From NCBI RefSeq assembly GCF_964340395.1, contig NC_135570.1, positions 11,827,822 to 11,891,821 of the forward strand: a stretch of DNA of 64,000 bases, written 5' to 3'. The translations under genes and the position numbers were made by a program. Origin of the DNA: Glandiceps talaboti (lineage: Eukaryota; Hemichordata; Enteropneusta; Spengelidae). Below the pieces are notes generated by a model. It searched no databases. It saw nothing but the letters and a program-made list of their open reading frames with translations, and was not told where the DNA came from. Shown here in pieces: positions 28,501-43,500 of this stretch; the first letter of the stretch is position 1; each line of letters begins with the position of its first letter.

Positions 28501-31500
28501 CAGCAAGGGTTTCTTTTAAGTTTCCTGAGTGTACATGATATCTACTTGTAGTAGCATAGTCTCAGGTTTGACCGAAGACTGTCTACAAAAGACAAAAACA
28601 AACCTAAAATTTATTATAGGAACTAAGTAGGTGCTAACACAATGTGATAGAGGTAATTTCATATGTACAGAGAAGACTGGTAATCGAGACTGACATTGTC
28701 AAATATTTTAGTAACCAAAACTTATGTCATAATGTTATTTGTATATCCTGTCTGTATACCTGGTTAGAATTTGACCAGTCAGGCCAAATATATGTGTTTC
28801 CAGTAACCTGAAGACCCTAGTTAGTTGAGCTGCTAACCCTGAACAGTTTTCAAACATTTTCTTTTAAAAAAAGGTCAGAACTTTTTTGTCCTCTTGACCT
28901 CAGTGTATATTTGTTTTCGTTCCCCGGTGATGTCTGTACATATTTCATCAAAAACTATCACTGACTGACACTGACAGTTTGTCTCTGGGTTGAAGAAATG
29001 TTTTTCTATTAAAAAATAATGTAAAATATAATGAAACCCTGACCTATAAAATAAAATAACATTGAGTAAAATAAAATCCCGACCTACTTACACTATTTTC
29101 TAAGGCCATCTTTTCAGAAACACAATTATTATTTTTTTTTGCTTGATGAATTTTATGCTTTGTGAATGTTCGCTGTGACAAAATATCACCAAGTTGTAAA
29201 AAGAAGATCAATCGTCAACTGTGGAGTATAAAGTTTTCAAGCAATCACTCAGGATTTTTACCCAGCTTGGCAGATAGCCAGTGAAGGTCGGGATAAAATT
29301 AGCAACATTATAATGATCCAGATTTTTATCGCATGACATGTGATATATTTTGTAAGGATTACTATTACATGGCCAGGCTAAGGAGTGGTCCTGGAATACA
29401 GAAATATTTCCAAGGCCACTCCCGGAATACAGTAATGTTCTCAAGGCCACTCCTGGAATATAGAAATATTGCTAAGGAATATTGAAATTATAGTGTAATA
29501 GGCAATTAAGATAGTGAGTACAAATGAATCGGTAACGTGACACAAACTATGTTTATTAATAATTTTAATGTTCAAATGTTAATACTTACATAAAACTTAA
29601 ATTACTTAATTCTAGTACAGTATCATGTTATGTTATATGTTGTAATGTTAACAATTGATGTATGTCTTCAGCGGCATTAAGCGTTGTCTTCCGGAGATGT
29701 CAGCGCACGATGGTGCCACGATAGGGTTTCCTTGATATTTAGTAAACATGTAAATAAGTTGTGTGATCAAATTGTTTGTGTTCTGCCTGTATAGAGGTTT
29801 GAAATCTGCCAATAGAAATAGTTCAGTATATTTCAGTTAATAGTGGAACACTACATATATCTTCTGATATGTGTAAGAAACAACAAGTTGGGTTGCTCTG
29901 TACAATATCTTACCCACAACTCTCTCTGATTAGTATGCTTGGGGGTTCCTTATTTTATAACTTCTTCAATAACCCATACTTATCAACATTTTAAACATTG
30001 TAATTACGTTTAATTAACATGTAACAAAATTGCACTTAGGAATCAAAAATAAAGTTCTAAATGTTTTATAAAAATGTACTAACAACCAACTTAAACATGT
30101 ACATGACTTTTCAATGTCAAGTATCACTAACTTGGGTAGTCAGTGTGTATGATGAGATTTAATATGTAAATTTCTTTTGTCATACCTATTCAAATAAATC
30201 TATATTTTTGGCAGAGTCAAAACAGGTGCATATCTTTTCCTTAGTTTCTTTGCAAATATTCTGCATGTCTTTCAAGAAAATCTGTACACAATTTTCTAAA
30301 ATTGCTACTCCTTCTGCAATAAATCATTGATACCAGAACCGATGAAAATGGGTATTCAGAAACTCATCAGTGGCAATTCTATGCTTTGCAAATGGCAAAA
30401 ATATTTTTACAAAACCCTGTACACTTGTGAGATTTGTCTAACTTAAAGGTGATAATGTCCAAAAGTACAAATCGGAGAGAGTTGTGGGTAAAATATCGTA
30501 CAGTGGGTTGGGTTAGTTCATAGGTTGTCTGTCAGTGGTCGAGCGGTTAGCTCATATGTCTATGACCTCTGCAGCCTGGGGTCAAACCGGCCAAGAGTCA
30601 GCTAGGTTTGATTACAATGTTAACCAGGTCAGTATGTAAGAAGAGTGATTCTCACTTTGTCCCTGGTTTTCTCTGGGTACTCCAGTTTCTTTCTGCTTTC
30701 AACACTAGGGCACTGCTCAGTGTTGACCATTCAACAGATTTCTGAATTTATTCAGACAATTATTTTTATAATCGATTATTTCATCACACACAGTTGTCAG
30801 TGAAAGACAATTTACAACAATCAGACATTAGTGAAAGACCATGCATCAATCATAATTAGTGTCATTACCAAGTACTATAATCCTTTGATAGGGTTTCATT
30901 ATGTAAATCTCGTTAGATTTCCTAGGATGTGTTATAACTAATTATAGCGTTTTGTAAAGAGAATATTATTTCATAGGTCATGGTAATGATACTTCTATAC
31001 CAGCTCTCCTTTGATTAACCACAGTGTTGTAAATGTATGTAGAGTTTGTAAATTTGCTGTCCGCATTTTGCAGTGTTCTGCTAAAAATAAAGTGTTGTAC
31101 TTAAGGTTTGAACGTGAAGCTGTTGTCCACAATTTGAAGTGTTGTGCAAAAAGTATATTGCACATATTGCCTATATATTGACTAAGACCACAGTTGCACT
31201 TTGATAGCTTGGGGGCTTTGGGTTTGATTGCGAGGTGATGACCTTTATTTTATTGCACATGTCACTTTATAGTCAAAGTGTAATTGCAGTCTTGAGTTAG
31301 TCACACAGTTTATTTGTTGCAGTAATGTGTACTGCAAAAAGTATATTGCACATGTGACTAAAACTGCAGTTACACTTCTGATAACTGTTAGTAATGTTTC
31401 ATTATGAGGCTCCTGTCCTCATTTTGAAGGGTACTGCAAAAAGTATATTGCACATGTGACCAAGTCATGACTGCAGTGACACTGATAATTTAGGTGTCAT

Positions 31501-34500
31501 ATTTAGTGTTTCATTATGAAGCTGTTGTTCTCATTTTGAAATGTTGTGCAAATAAAATGGTATATTGCACATGTGACTAAAACTGCAGTTCGGTTCTGAT
31601 AGCTTAGATGTCGTGTTTAGGGTTTGATTGTGAGGCTGGTGCCCTCAAGAGATTTTAGTGTACTGCAAAAAGTATGTTGCACATGTGACTAAGACCACAG
31701 TTACACTTTGATAACTTAGATGTTGTATGTAGCGTTTGGTTATCAGGGACTGTCCTCACTTTGAAGGGTACTGCAAATAGTATATTGCACATGTGACTAA
31801 AACTGCAGTTGGGCTCGGATACAGTGATAGTTCAGATGTCGTGTTTGGGGATTGATTCATGATTGTGAGGCAGGTGCCCTTAGAGATTTTATTGTAGTAT
31901 AAAAAGTATATTGCACATGTGATTGGTGTGACATATCTTTTAAAAGCACACCTCATATGATTGTATATAGTGTATAAGATATGACATTCATGGCACGCTA
32001 TCAATGGAACGATCAAGAAGTTTGATAGGCTGAATAACACGACATATCGTACAGTCTAGATTGTATACAAATATAAGAAGCATTTTTTCTATAGAGTAGA
32101 GTAGAGCAGAGTAGGGTAGAGTAGATGAAGTTTGCATTCTTAAGATATTGCCCAATTACCGAAAATCATTAATTATGCAAATTACCCATTAAAATTAAAA
32201 ACTATACCAAAAGGCTTTAGAGGATATGTGTGTTTTCTCATGATCGATGTATGTGATAGATTACATGGAATTTGAAGCATGTATTCCACAGATATCGATA
32301 GACTGAAAAACTGTCGTTATTCAGTTTCCCAACGAAATTTGCACATGACACCTTGCATGATATTAACATCTGTGTATGTCTTCACTCTGTAAACAATTCT
32401 CTCTGCTACAATGCCCTTGAATACTAGATATTACCAAAGTGCAAATTATTAGATGCGACTCTATCAGGAACATAAACCATGCAGCCTTTTTCAGGGCCAC
32501 CACAGACTCTTGGTGATTCAATATACTCTCAGGAGGGGAATATAAAGTTGTTATTCCAGTTTACAAGGTCATTGTTTATATGTTATTCCCAAATATTCGT
32601 TCAGCCAAGGAAAATACTCATGACCTAAGGGGCCGTTGTCAGTACAAGTTGCTAGAAGAGTAGTGACAACCCTTAGGTCACGAGTATTTTCCGTCTGAAT
32701 GAAGAAAAATATTGGAGAATAACATATTTATACCAGCACCAGTAATATCAAAGAAAAATTGGGGAAAGTGATGGCAATTTTGAATGTTTTGACTTATATT
32801 CCAAACACAGCAGAACCAATGACATAGACACGCATTGCCGTGACATAGAATGACCAGAATATGTGTTCCATATTTTTTGTTGAACTTTGCGTGTGCATGG
32901 TATAATATCCAACATATTTCCTTCTTTCCAGGATAAAGTTGAAGCCGAAGAGGCGATGGACGTTGTCAAGGAGATCGGAGAAACAGACATTAAACCAGAT
33001 TTATCAAAAAGTCCCACAGAAAAAGGTGCCGTTGGAGCTGCACCACTGGAAGTACAGAAAATCAAACATCCCTTACAAAATACATGGGCACTATGGTTCT
33101 TTAAAAATGACAAGTCGAAAACATGGGCTGCGAATCTTAGGTTAATTACAAAGTTTGACACAGTTGAAGACTTTTGGGCGTAAGTATTCTTTAGATGTAA
33201 TTTGTGATCCTCTGCGTAACAGTACACTTCCCATGATGCCTTACACATGTAAAGGCAGTCTCATGACAATATTTATTGTGGTATTTTACACAATCGAAGA
33301 TTTTTGGACATAATTATTACCTAGATGTTATTTGTGATCAGCTGTCTGAACTTTGACCTTTGTAGTGTGTTGTTAACAGTAAACTTCCCATGATGCCTCA
33401 CTTGTACCTTTGTACAGCAGGTCTTTTGACAATTCTTATAACATTATTTTACACAGTGGAAGACTTTTGGTCATAATTATTATCTAGATGTAATTTGTGA
33501 TCAGCTGTCTGACCCTTGACCTCTGAACTCTAGTGTGTTGTTAAACAGTAATTTTCTCATAATGCATCACACATGTACAGCAGGTTTCATGACAATTTGT
33601 ATAATGTTGTTTTTAAAGAAGCAATGCATGGTGGTAGAAATGACTCTTCTGCTTCCTAAACGTAAGAAATGCATTCAAATGAAATCAGCTTCACTTTTGT
33701 ATCCCTTTGCTTTGAAGGTGATTCCAAATGCCGCAAATCACAACCTAGAAAAATGTTCTTTATATAGTCTCTTAACCTGTAAATGCAACGCTGACTATTC
33801 AAAATTACATGATAAGTTAGAAAAAAAGAGATAAAACTAGCAATCAGTGACTGACCTGAACAGCCCCGGACTTACAGTTCTACTGCCTATTGTTCTCGTG
33901 TTTAGAGTGTATGACATCATAGAGGGGAACATTTTGTGTCTAATAGTAAGCAATGGCAGACATTAGTAATTTTGACTTTGATACTCGTCAGAATTTATCT
34001 GAGAATGCTGAATGTTCTTTCAATGATGACTTTACCATGTTCGATAGATTAATAGCACCTTTTATGTAGGTGTCGTGTCTTACAATAGAAGCAATAGTGA
34101 ATGCTAGTGATTTTGGAGAGTATATCGGGTTCATGTTGATCATTGAATTCTAATGCCAGTTCGGACCTCGATAAATCTAGGAGCTCAACTACTGTTACAA
34201 GTTGATATCAAAATGCCTCTAATGATAACTAGAATGTTTTGAACCAAGCATAATGTTCCGATTGCCGATTTTTTTTCCCGTCATAGAAGTTGATTGCTAT
34301 TATTTTTTGACTGCCTTGGCGAGACAAAAATTAAAGCCGGCCGAATTATTTGTTGTCTATATTTGAAATTAGAGTGACCTGCAAATGTTTCACTGTTTTC
34401 GTTGTTGTCTTGTATTGTCACATGCTTGGCATGACAGCTAGTTGACATCTATTATTTTGGGCCATCGAAATTTAGTGTGTAACTTTAACTTTACGGGAAT

Positions 34501-37500
34501 CTCAGCGATATATAGAGCTGTTTACATTGAATGACTCTGAGTAAATCAGTTATAGCATGGAAGTATCACTGACGATACTACATGTCAGGACAGGACTGCA
34601 TGTCATGATACACCTTATTGGAAGATTAAATACTGGTATATTTCATTTGAGATGAAATATTTTTACTTTCTCATTAAATGAGCCACTAAAAAGGCAACGC
34701 GAGTGGGAGAAAAACGCAGCAATGCCGTCAAGATGGTATCGCAGTGCTCTTCTCGGCAAATGGTAGAAATAAGATAAATAAAAGTCATAGACATTGAAAC
34801 ACCAATATGTTTCTAACATGTCGTCTAGCAAAATAGCAATAGTGAATGTGAGTATTTGGAATCACCTGTCACTCATTTTATATGGATGCCAAAAACCTGG
34901 CAATGCCCATGGCTTTTGTTTATGTTGTAAATTCGTACACAGAATTTCATTTTCAGTTTTTGTGTTACTATTACAGGTTATATAATCACATACAAGCAGC
35001 TAGCAGATTACAGTCTGGCTGTGATTACTCATTATTTAAGGTAAGTTCAATAATAGTGTGAGAGAAGGGAAGGTGGGGGAAGGGCAAAAAAAATGCTCCA
35101 ATATTCATAAAAATGAAAATGGAAACTCCCAAAAGGGGGGAAATGTTTTTACAGATGAGGTCAGTGCAATGATGGTACTTATCAATAACAAGAAAAACTG
35201 TGTCTGTATTTGTTAAACTTAACAAAACTAAAGAGGGAGGGGTGAGGAGGGAGGGGGGGGGGGTCTTTACAGCTGAGGAGGTTCTCAGAAACATTACCTA
35301 ATTTCTATGTCTGTCCTTATTGCATTTGATTTCGGCTAATCTGATAAACATATAAATTGATAATCTAGGATTGTGAAAGTAACAAGTAATACAGTCCTTA
35401 TCAATCAGTATAATCCTTGATGTTTCAAATAACAGTTTTCCGACTAAAAGGCATAGGTAAGATAAACGTGGGTTAAATACCCAACGAATACCTGTGTATT
35501 GAAAAATAGAATGATATACCATATAAAGTTCAAATAAACAGTAAAGTACACACAGAAAGATGCACACCAAAAAGAACGCAAACATGCACCCTGAAAAATA
35601 GAATAGATGTAGTTAGATGGTTTGGAAGAGTTTGTTCATTCCGTTGGGTTCTAACACTTTTTCTAACTGTTGTTTAAGATGTGTCGTGATAAATCTGTAA
35701 GTTGATAGTCTGTAAAATACATTGTGTTTTGCTGCCAGTATTTACAGGGGCAATTTAGTAGTAAATGACATGTCACATGATGCGTTGTGTGGTCTAACAA
35801 TTACAATGATTGTTGAAAGGGAAATATGGTTAAGTTGCATCTATTCATTTTATGGAATAAGTATTTTTATATTTTTTTAACTTTATTGACAATTTATCCA
35901 TATTGACAGACATCAGTATAAAATACAATAAAGTATAAGTACAAATAATTTCATTCAACAAAACATAATATCATCAATCAATAGTGCAACAATATATCAG
36001 AGTCTTCCAATATTTCAACAACTAACAGCCATCTTAATCTGGGAATGAGGCAATGACCTAAAAAAAATGAATAAATAAATAAATATGTTACTGGGCAGTG
36101 TTGTGTTGCCTGTATATGTAAATGATGGCAGCTGCAAGATAAGTACTTGTACACCTGAAGTTACATATATTGAAGCTAACCTTTTCACACCTCTGGTTAC
36201 TCAACACCTCCAGCAAATTTGGATCATTCTGTCAGATCCAGTTAGACACTGATGAAGGACAAGTGATTTTGTTCGAAACTGTTTCTTAATCAAAAGTGGA
36301 AGAATAGAACTTGTGTATGGACATCTCATCTTATTCTATAGTGAAATTTAGTTATCAGTTCAAATCAAGATTTTGAGCGGGATATTTTGAGTTCAATTTA
36401 GAGCAATAGAAAATGGAGATAATCTCTTCAAGTTTCAAGCATTACATCTTAATGGGTGATAATTGTATGATTGTATGATTGACCAAAATATTTTTGTGTT
36501 TCAGGATGGAATTGAACCCATGTGGGAGGATGACAGGAATAAAAATGGTGGCCGATGGCTAGTTAGTCTTAGTAAAAATCAAAGACATAGTGATTTAGAC
36601 AGATTTTGGCTTGAAACGGTAAGTTATTTTTACCCTTGTGTTATTTTACCCTTGTGTTCATACTGCAGTTGTAAAGACATGCGACTGTAGAGTGTCTCTG
36701 AACTTTACTTCATACTGGAAGCTGGTTGGGTGATTTATAAGTTGATTCATTGCTTGATTTTTTCAGGCTTCAACCAAAATCACCAGGCCCTGACAATCCT
36801 AGATTAATGATAAATCATACAGGATTAAAATGTTTTCAATTAAAAGGGAACACCACGCCAGGAAATGAAGTCATGCCTCTATTTCCTGCAATGGCATTCC
36901 TCTGTAATAGAAGGTGGTCGTCATGGAAATAGACTGAATAACCATGACTTTGAAGTTAAACCGTGATGTCATCATTTTGAATAGATTATAATTGTTTCAA
37001 ATTTACTGTTCTTCAGTGGCTATGGTTTACTGTACAATTTGATTCTTGACACCATGAACTCTATATTTGCCCATTGACTTTGAAACTGTTCACTGAATAT
37101 TACAGATGCATGTAGTATTTTGGTTTATGTATAAATAATTGTTCTTTGGTTTAATCCAACGTTTTCAAAAGTTCTTAAAAATGTTTCATCAAAAATTCAG
37201 TCACCTTGAGAACAAATAAAAGGGGAACATGCACTCTAGGAAATGAAGGCATTTTTGTACACTTTGTGTTCTGAAGAGTCTTTTCATGATGTCACATCAA
37301 TAAATTTCTAGCAGTTAGCAGGAAATGCAAATATTAAAACTTGCTGGTTCATCTGTGGTAATAGAAATATTTGGGTTAACCATCTTGTTTTCAAGGAAAT
37401 CGTCAATCTTGTATTTTCCAATTGAGTTAACATGGTATTAGACGGTCATATTGGATTCTAAAATGATTTTGGTGTCAATTTGACCGCTGTTTGTAAGGTG

Positions 37501-40500
37501 ATCCAAAATTTAGTGATTTCAACTGAGAATAGGTTGGTTTTTACTTGAAAAACAGAAACAGCAAATAATTTAAAGCGTTTATTTCCAAGGCATAATCTAT
37601 GTTACACTTGACAATCAAATGCTGAAGTCCATCTTACCTTTGAAAAATAACAGAGAAATGACCAGATGAGTAGAAACTATTTCAAATATGTCAATGTGAA
37701 CTTTGTCCATATAATTTTATATATGTCTGGAATGTCATTTCAATTCAGACTGCAAACAGGAAATTGAGAATATAGCGCCCTCCCTCAAATTGGGGTATCA
37801 TCACCGTACCTTTTCCGTGTCCTTGGGTATTCTGTAGAAGTGTAAATCAGGGATGTTTTTTGTATTGATCAGACATCGAGGAAAGCAGCAGTGCTCTATG
37901 ATTAACTGAATAACCTATACCATGTATACCCCCAAGGTACACACAGACAGGAAGTAGAGTGCCACCATGGCAAATTTTGGAAAAGCCTGTAGGATATTTT
38001 GTGTCGGGAAAGTTTTCAAAGTCAAGATTTTGAATACATCAAAATTATTACTTTATTCTCCAACACCAAAGCACATCCTAAAAACTTCAGAACTATTTCT
38101 TAGTCAACATCATGACTTCTTTTCCACATGCTACAATGCATTTACTACACGGTGCACTTGACAAAATGTCAACCTTCTTGTTCTATTTTAACCCTCTAGC
38201 ATAAGGTAAAATGTTACAACTCATGGAATAACACCGGTGCATTTGCTTGCTTGTGGTAATCAGGAATGAGAGACAAGGTTCATGCAAAGACAAGTGTCTG
38301 TACCTTGTCAAAGCGTAAACCACACGCAATTCCAGATCCAATAAGCCAAAGAAAGGAAACTATGCAGGAACAAAAGTCAGAATGGGATACTATTGTTGTC
38401 TGTGTCTGTGTCTTCCAGAGGGTGAATCAACCTCCATCACAAACACCCACTGTTATCTTTGTATCAGTTATCTTGGTTCTATGTACCTTAATTTGTCTTT
38501 GCATTAAGTTCACTTCATTCAAGTGAATGCACTGGTGTTATTTTGCTAGTTGTATTGCAGGTACTGAGAATCAAGCATAGTAGTACTAGGCTTGTAGAAG
38601 CCTTGCAGGTTAACAGTGGAATGTCACTGATTAATCCTCTTTTTGTGGGGTGGGGTGGGGGTGGGGGGGGGGTACTTGCTTACACACAAAAAAGTACAAT
38701 CTGGGAAAAACAGTATTAAATTTTACGAATTGAAGTGTACATAAAATACCAGGAAACAAAAATGGAACATCCTCTTACAAATGGTACTTTCTTTTTCTTT
38801 TTAGATATTATGTCTTGTAGGCGAGGCATTTGATGATGACAGTGAGACTGTCAATGGTGCTGTAGTTAATATTCGTAACAAGGGTGATAAAATTGCCGTT
38901 TGGACAGCAGATGCATCTAAATCAGAAGCTACAACGAAAGTAGGGTAAGTCTAGATTTCATATCATATCATATTAATATTGCTACATTTTAACAACAACT
39001 ATCCGTGTAGCACTGTTGTGTTGGTAAGATTTTTGTTGCGCTAGAGAATGTTTTGTTTCACGTTTCATGATTTGTGTTGCAATTTATACCAATGTCTAAA
39101 AGTGGTAAAACAAAGAATAGAATAGGTCAAATAAAAAAAGTTGTTTGGTTCCAGTTACCCGACCCCACCTAGTTTTTCATGCCAACCCTAAACTTTTTTT
39201 TACGTATTCATGAAAAATAAATAATAAAATCGTGTAGTTTCGCAAGAAATAGTGGGTGCGGAAACTGACATCAACTTAAAAAGACAACATAAAACCATTC
39301 CAATCTGTAATGGCTGTACATCTGATAGGAAGAAATAAACACCACAGAGACCATTTGGAAAACAATGGAAAACCTGAGGTAGACACTCACATAGAAAAAA
39401 AAATAGAATAAAATAAAATAAAAAATCTACCTACCCCACCTATTTTAAAATTGAATGTAATCGGAACCACACAATTTATTTTTTACGCCTTAGTAGTGTA
39501 TATGGTAGGGTAGTTTGCCTGACTTTGATGTGATGTGGTCTGGTGTGGTGTGGTGTGGTGTGATGTGATGTGATGTGATGTGATATGATATTGACTTAAA
39601 TGAAGTTCTTGAAGTCAAACCACAGTGATGCAGTGTTTAAGATAACAAAACATAGGCTATCTTATTTCAACTAGGTGGTATCAGTTCAATGTGAATGTGA
39701 TATCTTTCAACAAATCTGCTTCCTTTGTGTATATACATTTCAGTCAGTTTACAGGAGACATGAAGTTGGCTTGGTGTTTCACTCTTGGGGACATGATGTT
39801 CTTAACACAAAGATAGACACAATTCAACTCTAGACTTAACAGTAAGAAAGCCACAACACTCACAGCAGGATTTTTTACCCAATCACATTGAAAGTAATTA
39901 AGTATTGCTGTTTACAGTGCAGTAGTAGAAACAGGCTTCTGCTGAAATATATTACACACTGACTTGATGATTTTAATGACTTCAATTGTTCACTTTTCGA
40001 CTAATAATCAACCTGTTAACTTGACTACTTCTACATCCCCACTGTTTGCGGCACCTCTAGAATTGTTTCTTTTACATTTGGAGTAGTCTTTGTGTGTAAA
40101 AGAAACATCCTGTCTCCTGATTGAAACACCATGGCATCTTAATTTCTCCTGTAAGTGTAAAACTTTTGACCTACAAACATGGAAAAGTTATTACTGTAAG
40201 TTGACCTCACCCAATTTGACCCAGTTCTACAAAATATGGCTGTCATACATTTGTGCCCTAGTTACAGAAACCATTACTGTCATACAGTCAGTCTGCAACA
40301 CCTTCATTTGCATACAATCTATCCTTCAGATCGCGACCGTTATACTTGTCTGCCCATGGGCCGGGGCTGTATTTTAGGGTATTTTCAACTCACCGTAACT
40401 TTCACCAGAATCCACCATTTTAGATAACTATAAAAGCGTAAACCTCAACCTCAACTGATATCTCTTCTTTATTTGTATATTAATTTTAAAGTCATTCTGT

Positions 40501-43500
40501 GAAGCATACCTAATCCATGGAAATTTCAGCCCGGTTTTTCACTCATAGTTTCCTTAATACGGACCGGAAAGTTTACAAATTTCACAAAAGATGGATTCTT
40601 ATATGCTTTAATGACCATGGTAAAAAAAATTTAGCAAGGTCGTTATGTAACGATCCGTTTTTCGGTAGAAAATGGGTGATTTGACCCAGTTTGAAGCGGC
40701 CTGGTTTGTCCGAGTGATCTTGCATGCCAAAGAGGAAAGCGGGAGTTAGAAAATGGGTGATTTGACCCAGAATTTGAAGTTGGCCTGGTTTGACTGGGTG
40801 ATCTTACACGCCAAAGAGGAAAGCAGGAGTTCTTCGTGCTTACTAAAATCACAGTTCAGACCCATTATAAAGTTTTGATGTAATTTGTGTTTAATTTGAT
40901 ATTACCCCGCAATTTTAAATAATAGTGAACCAGAATAAAGAAATTCGCATTTATAGCAAGGTGTATTTTTGAAGTTCATGATGCATGTGCAGTCCATAGT
41001 AAGCTTATTCAGAGTTCAGTGAATTGACCAACCTTTGTGGGCTGACAATTTGAATGACATAAATATGTCTTGCCATTTCCAAAATACAAATATTTGCCAA
41101 GTGAAAATGATTATAACTATAATTTGGCTTCAGCTTTTGCAATTTGTTTTGTGTCTCATTCCCCTTTGTATTTAAAATCTGAAAGGATTTTCTCCGGTCA
41201 TGTTGGTGCTTACATGTACTGGAACAGCGTTTTGAAGTAAGGTGACACATGTCGAGGTATTTTGTTGAGAATTACATATAAAATATTGCAAAATATCAAG
41301 CGGAAATTTAAATACAATGGAATTTCACAAGATGTCATCTGCTAGTAACCTAGTTGGAAGCTGGAACAGTTACAATTGTATATACAGTTAATTACATAGT
41401 AAGTACTATAATGTAAGGAATATATAATTATGTAATTTCTGACTGATGAAAGTGAGAAGGGTAAACTCATGAAGACTAGTAACGCACTAAATCGACACCC
41501 ACACCTCTATCTCACAAAAGACAAATAAAAGTCCACACAGAACAAGTTTTATTCAAGAAAAAATAAATCTAACCTAAATTAAAGAAATTCCAAACTTCCA
41601 GTTGGAAAAGTAAGTCTAATATAAGAAATCTGCAGAAATCGCAGTTTAGTGTTTTGTAATCTTGCAACGAATGTGAAAATAAATAGAAAAATCATGTCTT
41701 CATTATGAGTGAAAAAAACTAAATTTCAAGTGTACGAAAAGGAAATGTCATTGTCGATTATTACTGTGCGACACGAGTGGATTGTATTAGTAGCAAGCAT
41801 GTGACGTGATGCGATCGGATCAAATTATTATATGTAAACACAACTAAAAATGTTGTGGATTATGCAAGTACTATGGCCCTACATTTGTGTTTTTTGAAAT
41901 ACTAGGTAAAGGTTAGTTGACGAAAAAGGTTGTTCAGTCATTGTTGGTGTTCTCAGTATGGGAACACTTCCTGGCATCTGTCTTCAATTGACATCACATC
42001 CCCTATAAGTACACGCTGACACTGTAGGCTCCTTCCATATTTTTCATAGAAAATGGCATCTCCAAGGCATAAAATAAACCAAATTCAAACCATAATATTG
42101 CTAATATGCACTGGAAAGTTTACATACTTCATGGTAAGCATGATGCAGGTCTATATTTTGAGTCAATACAGCTCGTTTACGGTGACATCCTTGTGTAACA
42201 CTCAGTTCAAGAATTTTGCAAGACATGTCATGATGAAGTGAATTTTCATGGCTGTCAAATTTGTTTGGTTTCTCAAAATATAAAAATCAAAACTGGACAA
42301 AACTCGTCAATATATAGTTCGATATATGTACCTTTTAATCAAGCAACCGGATGACTTTGAACAGTCTAGAAGGAAGCCAATCAATGTCGGAAAATTGGAA
42401 AAAAATTGACCCAAGTCATGCAACCGTGTATGGAGCCCAGTGTAACGAACCAGTTTTTCAAATTACTTTTCTAATTCTAATATGTTAATGAAGGTGTTGC
42501 AGACTAACTGCATATATTTTTGCCCTAATTCTGTTATAGATATTTGACTTTTGATTGCTCTTCATTGCTGTGCTCTTGTTGATTTTAAAATTTCATCACT
42601 TGCCCAGCATGATTATCTTACATTCTCTCTGTATATTACACTAGTAAGAACCCCAGTGATGGGGCTTCAGTGAATACATAGTTTCAGATGCATTTTGCCA
42701 TTACCATAGTAACAAGGATATTACCATAGTAACTAGTATATCACCACCAGAGTAACTAGGATATTACCTCAGTAACTAGAATATTACCATAGTAACTAGG
42801 ATATTATCTTAGTAACTAGAAATTACCATAGTAACCAGGATATTACCATAGTAACTAGGACATTACCATAGTAACTTTGATATTACCATAGTTACCAGGA
42901 TATTACCTTGTAACTAGGATTGTTTATATGTGTTACCCCTGTCTTTCCCTCCCCACACCATGGATTAAAAAAGATAAGAATATAACCTGCAGGTGTTAAT
43001 TTTTGTTGTCATTTTCTTTTTATCCACAGACGAAGATTGAAAGAAAGGCTTAATTTGCCACCTAAATTTATCATAGGTTTCCAGGTAAGAAAATTATTTG
43101 ATTTTTGTAACATTTTGTTTCAAGAGCTGCTAGAATACCATAGTTGTGCCTTGTTCCACTTTGGTCTTCCCAGCTGACATGTCTTCTCATGGGTGGGTAA
43201 CATGTGTCTATCTAGCTACTTACCCTCAAAGGAAAGCTGGTCAAAATGATAAAATCTAGGTTTTCATGTCCATTGACTGCTAGTGAGAGATATGGCAACA
43301 CCAAATTTGGAATGACGCCAGAAATTGCTAAGTGTCAAATAGACACACTGGTCTCTCCATTCTCATATTCTGAATAATAAAATCATTACAAATATTTGTC
43401 GGTAAAAATGACTATTTGGTCAGTTTTGTCACTGCATCTTATGTGTATGTAGTGTTTTTGTTAAGGGTGGTAACCAAATAAATTCTCCTGAGTTCCCCTG

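Noticed and set aside
36750-36932. ORF just after eIF4E exon 4
   Set aside because: The eIF4E reading frame splices from 36618 to 38805 in phase; this ORF has no matching splice sites or family.
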